DNA of 64,000 nucleotides. Origin: Streptomyces solicavernae (GTDB lineage Bacteria; Actinomycetota; Actinomycetes; Streptomycetales; Streptomycetaceae). How positions within the stretch are numbered: the stretch's first letter is position 1; the number at the start of each line of letters is the position of its first letter. The stretch is taken from positions 186,001-250,000 of the forward strand of contig NZ_JASCIR010000005.1 in assembly GCF_029968095.1 (NCBI RefSeq), read 5' to 3'. Made by a program: the position numbers and the translations under genes. Positions 6,922-13,974 of this stretch are shown here, piece by piece. Under the pieces are notes generated by a model, which made no database searches, was not told the origin of the DNA, and worked only from the letters and a program-made list of their open reading frames with translations.

Positions 6922-8148
6922 TCACCCAGAGTGGGGGAACTTGTCCCATTCAGTGCGGTGTTCTTCGATGGCCCTGTGGATGCGCGTTTTGGGTGCTCCG
7001 ATGGCTTTCTCAAGATCCCGTTCTGATGGGCGCGAGAGCTTCCCGTCGCACTCCTTCGCGATGCGCGCCCACAGTTCATCGCGTGGACTTGAGCCGATTG
7101 ACCACGGCCACTTTCCGCCCCTGTTGAGCATGCTCGGAAAGTCGCGCTGGTCGCGCATGCCTCGCCAGTGGCTGATGGCGCCGTGTTCATCGATGTGGAT
7201 ACCGAACTCGGGCCACCGCATCCACCCCGACCATCCTGCTGGCCGCATTGGGCGTTTACCGCCGTTGGATGCGTGCGGTGAGTGTGCTTCGAGTAGTACG
7301 GCGCATCCGTGTTCGGTGCGGATGCTGTCGAGTTTCAGTGCTACTGGCCGAGCTTGCTCTTCGCTGTTCGGGTCTCCGGCAATCATCTTGTACAGGGGCC
7401 CCACGATGAGCACATCCGGTTTGTGCTTGGACACTTCATCATTGAGGATGTCGCCGCCGTCGCTGTTGAAGTCGAGTCCTTGCGGCCGGTTCACTCGCTT
7501 CATGTTGGCTCCGATCCACCGCTCGCCGGCTGCCAGCCTCAACTTCCGCATCTCCCTTCGGAAATGTGACTCGCTGTTCTCCAAGTCGTAGAACAGCACC
7601 TTCACCGGGGAAACTTGGTCGCCTGCGAAGGGGTGCATGCCGCATGCGATCCGTACTCCTATCTGACGGAGCAGCGTTGACTTTCCCTTGCCCTCGGGGC
7701 CGGTGAGCATGAGCCGGTCTCCACGCTCCAACAGCCCCGGCACGAGCCAGTCGTACTCGGGGTCCTGGGAATCCAGGAAGCTGTCCATGTCGGCCGGGTT
7801 GGGGAACAGTTCGTCCCTACAGGCCGCGCAGACCCAGAAGGACTCGACCGGATGCCAGGCCAGGTCAGCGACGGGCGGGGCTAGCGCTTCCTTGTAGAGA
7901 ACACAGAGAGAACACCATTGCCGGGGCACGCTGTTCGCCCACCTGGCGCGATTCCTGGCGTACTCACGGTTCCATTCCTCGTCGGAGTCCGGCAGTGCCT
8001 GAAGGGACTGGTCGTAATCCCAGGCAAGCTCTGCCAGCTCGGCAGGGAAGGGCTGCGGTACATTGGCGTTGTTGTGGTCATTACGTGACGCTTCGGTCTG
8101 GTCCGCCGGGGCGTCTTTCTTTGTGTCTTGCATCAGGTCATCGGTCAC
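6922..8148 (-). CDS. RepA-like AAA replicative helicase/ATPase
   Basis: The 408-residue protein has a cysteine-bearing N-terminal region (WCSLCV and WVCAACRDELF, perhaps a zinc ribbon), then a RecA-fold ATPase. Walker A is GPEGKGKST in the context LMLTGPEGKGKSTLLRQIGV; Walker B-like strands are VLFYDLENSE and DVLIVGPLYKM; a later strand is CAVLLEAHSPH. The C-terminal 60 residues look like a winged-helix or linker region. This resembles hexameric helicases of RepA/AAA_25 type found in plasmids, phages and satellites. GTG 8148 has AGGAA directly adjacent; ATG 8133 is an alternative. The gene is downstream of the excisionase and next to a repeat array, consistent with autonomous replication. Confidence 0.75.
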   Translation of the reverse strand: MTDDLMQDTKKDAPADQTEASRNDHNNANVPQPFPAELAELAWDYDQSLQALPDSDEEWNREYARNRARWANSVPRQWCSLCVLYKEALAPPVADLAWHPVESFWVCAACRDELFPNPADMDSFLDSQDPEYDWLVPGLLERGDRLMLTGPEGKGKSTLLRQIGVRIACGMHPFAGDQVSPVKVLFYDLENSESHFRREMRKLRLAAGERWIGANMKRVNRPQGLDFNSDGGDILNDEVSKHKPDVLIVGPLYKMIAGDPNSEEQARPVALKLDSIRTEHGCAVLLEAHSPHASNGGKRPMRPAGWSGWMRWPEFGIHIDEHGAISHWRGMRDQRDFPSMLNRGGKWPWSIGSSPRDELWARIAKECDGKLSRPSERDLEKAIGAPKTRIHRAIEEHRTEWDKFPHSG

Positions 8149-8173
8149 TTCCTGCGGGTCTCAGGGGATGGGG

Positions 8174-8305
8174 TCACTCGTCCTCGTCGCCGTGTGCGGG
8201 CCTTTCTCTGTCGAGCCGCAGTAGTGCTGCCAGGCGGCGGAGTTGGGCGTCTGAGAGGTCGCCTATGGCTTCTGCGAGGGGGTTCGGGGCTTCACCGCCG
8301 GTCAT
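8174..8305 (-). CDS. 43-residue protein coupled to the excisionase gene
   Basis: ATG 8305 lies inside the last codons of the excisionase gene (14-bp overlap), a typical translational coupling. The product MTGGEAPNPLAEAIGDLSDA continues QLRRLAALLRLDRE and ends in an acidic tail. One amphipathic helix is likely. The function is unknown. It is placed between excisionase and helicase, so a small replication or regulatory partner is possible. Confidence 0.55.
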   Translation of the reverse strand: MTGGEAPNPLAEAIGDLSDAQLRRLAALLRLDRERPAHGDEDE

Positions 8306-8495
8306 GGTGTGCTCGGGAACGCGGCGCTATGGGGCGCGAATTGAGCCACCGCTCGACTTCTGACGGACGGAAGCGGACGCCGCCGCCTGCCTTCACGTAC
8401 GCGGGGCCGGTGCCCAGCGAGTTCCACTCGTAGATCGTTTTCACGGATACGTTCAGGGCGTCGGCCAGCTCCGGAATCGTGATCATCTTTTCCAT
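8292..8495 (-). CDS. Excisionase-like MerR-type HTH protein
   Basis: The 67-residue protein contains ITIPELADALNVSVKTIYEW, then YVKAGGGVRFRPSEVERWL: the winged helix-turn-helix of the excisionase/helix_turn_helix_17 family. Such proteins direct excision with the integrase and often also act as early regulators (AlpA type). The start at ATG 8495 is chosen because the family begins just before the ITIPEL strand; MITIPEL at 8486 is possible. It is first in the leftward operon with 8174-8305 and the helicase. Confidence 0.8.
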   Translation of the reverse strand: MEKMITIPELADALNVSVKTIYEWNSLGTGPAYVKAGGGVRFRPSEVERWLNSRPIAPRSRAHHDRR

Positions 8496-8865
8496 CGGAA
8501 GGGTCTTTCCGGTCTTCTCCGGTCTTCTCCGGATCTCTTGGCATAAGGAAGCCATAGGGGCGTGACAGCGAAGTCACGGGTTCAGCAGCGCCAAGGGAGA
8601 TCACGAAGGCCGCCTGTGGACTAAACGCCCTGGTCAGCCTGGCTGTGCGTGAAGTTCGTGGAAGTCGGTGTCGTGCTTGAAGAGATAGACCGACCTAAAG
8701 AACACCCTGGTCAGCGGGTCTGCCCGTGGAAATGCTTGCCAGTGCAGATGATCAGACCCTTGGGGTGTGGGCAAGGTCCAGGAAGTCCTGGACCTTGCCA
8801 ATGTTGAGGTTGAAGAGACGGTTCACAAGGGGCGGGGTCAACCAGATCGATCATCCCCATCTTCA
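8496..8865. other. Control region upstream of the excisionase-rep operon
   Basis: It contains a 30-bp palindrome (8770-8783/8786-8799, 14-bp perfect arms, centre AG), which is a strong operator candidate or hairpin. CCCTGGTCAGC occurs twice (about 8630 and 8705) and TTGAAGAGA twice (8672 and 8812 regions). Copy 2 of the 26-bp repeat is at 8814-8839. A leftward 50-codon frame (MKMGMIDLVDPAPCEPSLQ) overlaps the palindrome but is not convincing. Confidence 0.5.
8814..8839 (+). repeat. 26-bp direct repeat, copy 2
   Basis: It matches 3542-3567 at 23 of 26 positions (18 consecutive identities at 8822-8839). It is located between the palindrome 8770-8799 and the small gene 8866-9105. Confidence 0.7.
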
Positions 8866-9105
8866 TCACGCGGCAGCGACGACTCCCTCGGGGTGCAGCC
8901 TCTCGGGCTGGAAGGGGTTGCCCCGGCGTCGGCCACGGTCCACGGCCCTTTCGAGAACGGCCACGACGACACGACAGGCCAGACCGCATCCCCCGCCTCC
9001 TGCCCGGCTCAGCCCTTCGTCCCACAGCACCTGGACGGCCCAGTACAGCGCGGGATGAGCCGGGGCCTTTTGCCAGGCCCCTCTTCCATGCTCACGCCGC
9101 TTCAC
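8866..9105 (-). CDS. 79-residue hypothetical protein, coupled
   Basis: GTG 9105 lies within the last codons of the upstream gene 9092-9367 (14-bp overlap), so translation is probably coupled; a longer start at 9135 would overlap more. The middle (HPALYWAVQVLWDEGLSRAG) looks like a structured helix. The rest is Arg/Gly-rich. I do not recognise the family. Confidence 0.5.
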   Translation of the reverse strand: MKRREHGRGAWQKAPAHPALYWAVQVLWDEGLSRAGGGGCGLACRVVVAVLERAVDRGRRRGNPFQPERLHPEGVVAAA

Positions 9106-9367
9106 CACCCCGGCGGGCAGCGGCCCTGGCAGCACGAGCTTGGGAGCTGGCCAGGGCTAGCCGCTTGAAGTGCGCTTTACGTGCATGTTCGGCCCGGCGC
9201 ACGCGCTCATCCGCTGTGAGAACGCCATCGGGGTCGACCTCGCGCTCGAAGCGCTCGACGAGGAAGGCCCGGCGGGCGGGCTCGGTGTGGGCGGAAGGAT
9301 CATTGCAGTTGGCCCACAGGGTGTGGGCGGCGATTTGTGCACGCATACGGTGCTGTTCGGGCGTCAT
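9092..9367 (-). CDS. Small conserved-looking basic protein
   Basis: The 91-residue protein starts at ATG 9367 (GGAG 12 nt upstream). It is rich in Arg, Ala and Glu and predicted helical, with FEREVDPDGVLTADERVRRA and HARKAHFKRLALASSQARAA. Short proteins of this MTPEQ...AAHTLWA type recur in Streptomyces genomes, but no function is known to me. It lies just downstream of the integrase, in the same direction. Confidence 0.6.
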   Translation of the reverse strand: MTPEQHRMRAQIAAHTLWANCNDPSAHTEPARRAFLVERFEREVDPDGVLTADERVRRAEHARKAHFKRLALASSQARAARAAARRGGEAA

Positions 9368-9665
9368 CGCAGGACTACTCCAGGCATGAAGTGTTCCTGC
9401 GGCGGCAGTGGCACTATGCCCCGCACCGGCCCTCGCGCGGGCTGCGATCGTGCGCCAGAGACCCGTCCCCCGTCGTAGCTCCGGGGTTACCGCTCTTCCG
9501 TGGCGGACTGGACGGCCTCCAGTTCGGCCTCGCCGTCACTAAGCGGCCCCGGCCTGGAGGGACCGGACGCCCGGCAAGCAGCCTCGGGCGGATGTCTCAA
9601 GGTAAGCACAGCGCACGGCACCCCCCCAAGGGGATTCCTGCAAGATCTTTTCGTTGCACTCGCGA
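9368..9665. other. Intergenic region downstream of the integrase
   Basis: No convincing gene is seen. A leftward 37-codon frame (ending LSDGEAELEAVQSATEER) runs from about 9601 to 9487 but lacks a good ribosome site. No strong hairpin was found. Confidence 0.3.
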
Positions 9666-10571
9666 CTAGAAGTTCCCCAGGTCCAGGCGCCGCGCCTCTT
9701 CGGCGGCCCGACGCTCGGACGACGCCCGGGTGTAGCGGTCCAACATGTCGCGGCGAGTCCAGCCCGCCACGGCCATCAACCCGCCCTCACTGCCACCGGC
9801 CGCCAGCCACCTGGTGGCCGCCGTGTGCCGCAGTATGTGGGGGTGGAAGCCATCGATCCCGGCGATGGCGGCGCGGGTGGCTAGCGCCGAGTAGAGACCG
9901 TCATACGAGAGTCCTTTGCCGCGGTCGCCGAGCCAGAGAGCGGGCGAGTCGGCAAGACGGTGCCCCTTCCGCCCCTTGCGAAGGTAGCGGTCGACGGCCT
10001 GGGCGCACTGCGCGCTGAAGAACACCGTGCGCCCCCGACCACCCTTGCCTTTGCGGATGACCGCGACGCCTGCACCCTGCTTCAGGTCGATGTCGTCGGT
10101 CGTCATGTTGACGACCTCCCCGGCACGGGCACCGGTCTCAACCATCAGCCGGACGATCGCCTCGTCACGGAGGTCGCGGAAGCCGCTTCCCCTGCACTCC
10201 TTGAGCAGCGCCTTCAACTGGTCGTCATCCAGGGACTCCACGACCTTCACGTCCAGCTTGGGCGGCCTGAGAGCCACCAGCTCATCAGCAGGAATCTCAC
10301 CGTCGGCATACAGCCAGGCAGAGAAGCGCCGCACTGCGAGCTGGCGTGACCTGGCCGTCGCGGGCTCTGCCCCGCCATCCAACAGTGCCGCCGTGAAGGC
10401 GTTGACCGTGCGGCGGTCCAGTTCCGGCGGCGCGCCGGTCGCCTCGCACCAGCGTACGAACGCACGGACGCCGTCGCCGTACGTCTTCATGGTCTGGGCC
10501 GACTTCCGCTCGGCGGCCAGATGGATCATCCAGGAGTCGAGTAGGGGCGATATCGCCAGGTTTGCGCACAT
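9666..10571 (-). CDS. int: Tyrosine recombinase / integrase
   Basis: The 301-residue protein starts at ATG 10571 (MCANLAISPLL). An N-terminal SAM-like DNA-binding domain (about 5-90; LLDSWMIHLAAERKSAQTMK) precedes the catalytic domain. Catalytic residues are visible: Arg149 in TGARAGEV, Lys near 175, His245-x-x-Arg248 in HPHILRHTAATR, Trp271 and nucleophile Tyr280 in DRYTRASS. The longer TTG start at 10643 adds an unlikely hydrophobic leader. It lies beside attR, as expected for an enzyme acting on its adjacent site. The target is the last codons of hrdB. A palindrome overlapping its start may control it. Confidence 0.9.
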   Translation of the reverse strand: MCANLAISPLLDSWMIHLAAERKSAQTMKTYGDGVRAFVRWCEATGAPPELDRRTVNAFTAALLDGGAEPATARSRQLAVRRFSAWLYADGEIPADELVALRPPKLDVKVVESLDDDQLKALLKECRGSGFRDLRDEAIVRLMVETGARAGEVVNMTTDDIDLKQGAGVAVIRKGKGGRGRTVFFSAQCAQAVDRYLRKGRKGHRLADSPALWLGDRGKGLSYDGLYSALATRAAIAGIDGFHPHILRHTAATRWLAAGGSEGGLMAVAGWTRRDMLDRYTRASSERRAAEEARRLDLGNF

Positions 10572-10588
10572 GCTGCAAGCATATGCGC
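10564..10588. promoter_or_regulatory. Palindrome over the integrase start
   Basis: Arms 10564-10574 and 10578-10588 match at 10 of 11 positions with a 3-bp centre, covering the integrase start codon. This suggests repression of integrase expression by a dimeric regulator. The protein is unknown. Confidence 0.45.
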
Positions 10589-10633
10589 TGTCGTGTGATA
10601 TCCGGACTAGCAGCGCTGCGCTTGCAAACAGAA

Positions 10634-10669
10634 GCGCCCCCAACCCGCGAATACGCAGGTCAGGGGCGC
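10634..10669 (-). terminator. Weak element-borne terminator for hrdB
   Basis: A 7-bp stem (GCGCCCC 10634-10640 with GGGGCGC 10663-10669) encloses a 22-nt loop, starting 17 bp past the new hrdB stop. It is much weaker than the original terminator at 160-193. Confidence 0.45.
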
Positions 10670-10685
10670 CCTTCGGGTGCTTGAC

Positions 10686-12239
10686 TTAATCCAGGTAGTC
10701 GCGCAGCACCTGAGAGCGCGACGGGTGACGAAGCTTCGACATGGTCTTGGACTCGATCTGGCGGATGCGCTCACGCGTCACGCCGTACACCTTGCCGATC
10801 TCGTCGAGGGTCTTCGGCTGACCGTCGGTGAGACCGAACCGCATGGAGACGACGCCCGCTTCGCGCTCGGACAGGGTGTCGAGCACGGAGTGCAGCTGCT
10901 CCTGGAGCAGCGTGAAGCTGACCGCGTCGGCAGGGACGACGGCCTCGGAGTCCTCGATGAGGTCACCGAACTCGCTGTCGCCGTCCTCGCCCAGCGGGGT
11001 GTGCAGGGAGATGGGCTCGCGGCCGTACTTCTGGACCTCGATGACCTTCTCGGGGGTCATGTCGAGTTCCTTGGCCAGCTCCTCCGGGGTGGGCTCGCGG
11101 CCCAGGTCCTGGAGCATCTGGCGCTGCACGCGCGCGAGCTTGTTGATGACCTCGACCATGTGCACCGGGATACGGATGGTGCGCGCCTGGTCGGCCATGG
11201 CGCGGGTGATGGCCTGACGGATCCACCACGTCGCGTATGTGGAGAACTTGTAGCCCTTGGTGTAGTCGAACTTCTCGACCGCGCGGATCAGACCGAGGTT
11301 GCCCTCCTGGATCAGGTCCAGGAAGAGCATGCCGCGGCCGGTGTAGCGCTTCGCCAGGGAGACCACCAGACGGAGGTTGGCCTCCAGGAGGTGGTTCTTG
11401 GCGCGGCGGCCGTCCTCGGCGATGATCTCCAGCTCGCGCTTGAGCTTGGGGGCGAGCTTGTCGGCGTTGGCCAGCTTGTCCTCGGCGAACAATCCGGCCT
11501 CGATGCGCTTGGCGAGCTCCACCTCCTGCTCGGCGTTGAGCAGCGGGACCTTACCGATCTGCTTGAGGTAGTCCTTGACCGGGTCGGCGGTGGCGCCGGC
11601 GACGGCGACCTGCTGGGCAGGAGCGTCGTCCTCGTCGTCGTCGGAGAGGACGAAGCCCTTGGCCTCGCCGCCACTGGTCTCCTCCTCTTCCTCGCCGGGC
11701 TTGGCCGGGGCGGCCGGGGTCTCCTCGATCGGCTCGTCGGCGACGAGCAGGTCGTCGTCCTTCTTCGTCTTCTTCGCCGCGGTCTTCTTGGCGGTGGCCT
11801 TCTTCGCTGCGGTCTTCTTGGCCGCCGTCTTCTTGGCGACGGCCTTCTTCGCGGGGGCGGCCTCTTCGGCCGTCGTCTCTGCGGCTGCGGGGACGGTCGC
11901 GGCGGTGGCCGCCGTGGCCTTCTTCGCGGTCGCCGTCTTGGCCGCCACGGTCTTGGTGGCGGTGCGCTTGGCCGGACTCTTCGCTGCGACGCTCTTGCGG
12001 GGGCGCTTCGGCGACTCCGCGGCACTGACCATCAGCGTCACACCCTCTTCCTCGAGGATCTGGTTGAGGCTGCGCAGAACGTTCTTCCACTGAGTGGCCG
12101 GAATCTGGTCAGCTTCGAAGGCCCGACGCACGTCATCGCCGGCGATCTGCCCCTCAGCCTTTCCCCGCTCGATGAGCGCCATCACAGACTCGGACTCGGC
12201 GATCTCCGGCGGGAGCGTACGGGATGTGCTGGCCGACAC
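10686..12239 (-). CDS. hrdB: Principal sigma factor HrdB (sigma 70 group 1)
   Basis: The 517-residue protein starts at GTG 12239 behind GAGAGG (6 nt); the family starts with [15 protein letters not shown], so longer upstream frames are ignored. An N-terminal Lys/Ala-rich region (about 75-165) and an acidic stretch precede region 1.2 ([20 protein letters not shown]), region 2 ([40 protein letters not shown]), region 3 and region 4.2 ([20 protein letters not shown]). It directs RNA polymerase to housekeeping promoters and is essential. The element inserted into its 3' end, replacing the final codons synonymously. The length fits the roughly 510 residues of streptomycete HrdB. Confidence 0.97.
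   Translation of the reverse strand: MSASTSRTLPPEIAESESVMALIERGKAEGQIAGDDVRRAFEADQIPATQWKNVLRSLNQILEEEGVTLMVSAAESPKRPRKSVAAKSPAKRTATKTVAAKTATAKKATAATAATVPAAAETTAEEAAPAKKAVAKKTAAKKTAAKKATAKKTAAKKTKKDDDLLVADEPIEETPAAPAKPGEEEEETSGGEAKGFVLSDDDEDDAPAQQVAVAGATADPVKDYLKQIGKVPLLNAEQEVELAKRIEAGLFAEDKLANADKLAPKLKRELEIIAEDGRRAKNHLLEANLRLVVSLAKRYTGRGMLFLDLIQEGNLGLIRAVEKFDYTKGYKFSTYATWWIRQAITRAMADQARTIRIPVHMVEVINKLARVQRQMLQDLGREPTPEELAKELDMTPEKVIEVQKYGREPISLHTPLGEDGDSEFGDLIEDSEAVVPADAVSFTLLQEQLHSVLDTLSEREAGVVSMRFGLTDGQPKTLDEIGKVYGVTRERIRQIESKTMSKLRHPSRSQVLRDYLD
10693..10706. other. attR core (right attachment site)
   Basis: It is identical to 224-237 and lies inside the hrdB coding end. From here leftward the sequence belongs to the element: the last codons read GAT-TAA instead of GAC-TAG, keeping the LRDYLD C-terminus. 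Confidence 0.85.
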
Positions 12240-12912
12240 GAACAACCTCTCGGAACGATGGAAACGGCTTCCGGCCCCGTCCACTGTGGACCGGAGCCGA
12301 TGCCGACGGCTGAGAATTGGCCGACGGCGCGGGCGGGGCGTCAGAGCTGCACAGCGCCGCAAGCGGCGGCTGTATTCCCTCCTCGGCTGTCACCTCTTAG
12401 GTCATCGCGCTACCTCGGGGAGCGTTACGCCCAATCTGCGTGGCCCGAGTCACACCCCGTAACCATCGATAACAGAAGCTATAGGACATACGCCCGCAGA
12501 TACCTGCCCAACATGTGCCCAAAGCCGAGCACCGCACTCCTGTTTCACCCCGACGCGAGGTGCAGGACCGTTTCACGCAGGCGGATCGCCGGGGTCGGCC
12601 AGCGGGGGGCGCCGGGACCGGCCGGGTCCCGACGGCTCCGCCCCTGCGGGCCGTTCCCGCCGGCGACGCGCCCGCCTACGTCCCTCCCGGCCGGCCCCCG
12701 CGCTCCTCGCCCCGCCCGAATGACCAGGCGCGCACGACGGCGCACGGAACGTGAGCACGGACGGCGTACGCGATCTTCCTCCAGCCCGCCGCACGCACCT
12801 GGCGCAGGCATCACACGGGCAGTTCAGTGCGTACGGGGGCTCCGCCCTCGCGAGGGACTCAGCGCTTACGACGGACTCAGTGCTCGCGACGGACTCCCGG
12901 CTTACGACGGAC
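12240..12912. other. hrdB upstream region
   Basis: The 673 bp hold the hrdB leader and promoter, which I cannot place precisely, and a repeat tract next to whiH (12849-12924). Long open frames on both strands here follow from GC bias and have no ribosome sites. No RNA gene was recognised. Confidence 0.5.
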
Positions 12913-12924
12913 TCAGTGCTCGCG
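12849..12924. repeat. 18-bp tandem repeat over the whiH stop codon
   Basis: Read leftward, units of the form GAGTCCGTCGYRAGCNNN repeat four times, and the end of whiH (CGCGAGCAC-TGA-GTCC) is itself part of the first unit. A 25-bp stretch is identical at 12864-12888 and 12900-12924. Confidence 0.75.
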
Positions 12925-13800
12925 GGGCGCCGGGACCACACGCTCCACATCCGGGTGGACGGTGAGCAGTTGACGCATCGCGGTCTCGGCAGCGACGCCG
13001 TCCGCGGCGCCGAGGGCCTCGACGATGCGGGCGTGGTGCGCGACGGCCGACTCGGTGGGGCGGTCACAGCCGGTGACCGGGCCTCCGGACACCTGCAGCG
13101 CGGCCGACACGATCCCGGAGAGGTGCTCCAGCATGCGGTTGCCCGCGACCTGAATGAGCAGCGAGTGGAACTCGGCGTCGGCGCGGGCGAACGTGACGGA
13201 GTCACCCTGACCGAGGGCGTGCCCCATGATCTCGACCATGTCGACCAGGCGCTGCTGGACGTCCTCGCGACCGTGACCGGCGGCGAGCCGGGCGGCCAGC
13301 GGCTCGATCGTCCAGCGGAGCTCGCTGAGTTCGCGGCGCTGGTCGTCCCGCTGCGGGCCGAAGGCGCGCCACTCGATGATGTCAGGGTCGAGCAGGTTCC
13401 AGTCGCTGACCGGTCGCACCCGCGTACCGACGTTGGGGCGGGCGCTCACCAGCCCCTTGGCTTCGAGGACGCGGAGCGATTCACGAACGACGGTGCGGGA
13501 GACCTCGAATCGCTGACCGATCTCCTCGGGTACCAGCGGGCGGTCCGCGCCCAGGTCACCGGAGACGATCATCTGGCCGAGCTGCTGGACGAGTTGGCCG
13601 TGCAGCCCGCGGCCGCGGCTGCCCGACGCGCGCCGGCCGGCGCGGTTCAGATCAGGGTCCGAACTCTCCCAGGAAGGGACGCCGACGCGACCGGCCGTGG
13701 GCGCCTCCGCGTAGGGGTAGCGGTCGAGTTCGCCCGGTCCTGCGAGGCCGGTGTCGGCGGAGCGGGCGGCGGTCATCATGGTGTGCGCAAGGGTACTCAC
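12913..13800 (-). CDS. whiH: GntR/FadR-family regulator WhiH
   Basis: The 295-residue protein has a winged helix (about 65-135; LGADRPLVPEEIGQRFEVSR, RTVVRESLRVLEAKGLVSAR) and a C-terminal FadR-type all-helical ligand domain with metal-site residues (DAEFHSLLIQVAGN; HHARIVEAL). The position beside hrdB matches whiH, the sporulation regulator needed for septation in aerial hyphae; that identity rests on synteny and family. The GTG 13800 start has a weak ribosome site. The stop lies inside an 18-bp tandem repeat. Confidence 0.8.
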   Translation of the reverse strand: MSTLAHTMMTAARSADTGLAGPGELDRYPYAEAPTAGRVGVPSWESSDPDLNRAGRRASGSRGRGLHGQLVQQLGQMIVSGDLGADRPLVPEEIGQRFEVSRTVVRESLRVLEAKGLVSARPNVGTRVRPVSDWNLLDPDIIEWRAFGPQRDDQRRELSELRWTIEPLAARLAAGHGREDVQQRLVDMVEIMGHALGQGDSVTFARADAEFHSLLIQVAGNRMLEHLSGIVSAALQVSGGPVTGCDRPTESAVAHHARIVEALGAADGVAAETAMRQLLTVHPDVERVVPAPREH

Positions 13801-13974
13801 GGATCTTTTGTCGGCTCAGCGCTCAACCGCCTTGAGGTCTTTGGTGAAAAGCACACGAAAGGGTGATCGCCTACCTCGCCGCAATTGACGCCTTATCCGA
13901 CAGAAACGACTCTCCTCCCGTAATCCTGCGGCCAGTTGTGCACAAGCGTCGCGTGGGGATGTGTGGTGCTGGCA

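Larger units (their letters stand above)
238..10692. mobile_element. hrdB-integrated, capsid-encoding satellite-like element
   Basis: The segment is bounded by duplicated hrdB-tail cores (224-237, 10693-10706). The integrase gene is next to attR, as is usual for tyrosine-recombinase elements. Contents include integrase, excisionase-like protein, RepA-like helicase, HK97-fold capsid protein, HNH relic, an XRE regulator pair and small unknown proteins. Portal, terminase, prohead protease, tail, lysis and conjugation (FtsK/Tra) genes are absent. Two iteron-like arrays (3728-3857, 6715-6917) are candidate replication or control regions. The interval 3450-4150 is clearly more AT-rich than its surroundings. 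Alternatives are a decayed prophage or a domesticated capsid locus. Confidence 0.75.

Noticed and set aside
238..10692. pSAM2-type conjugative element (AICE)
   Set aside because: No FtsK/Tra transfer protein, no RepSA or Spd genes; the capsid gene and excisionase-rep order favour a phage satellite.
10677..12965. 762-codon rightward open frame opposite hrdB
   Set aside because: It is the antisense shadow of hrdB and its upstream region; no ribosome site, and the composition follows the third-position GC bias.
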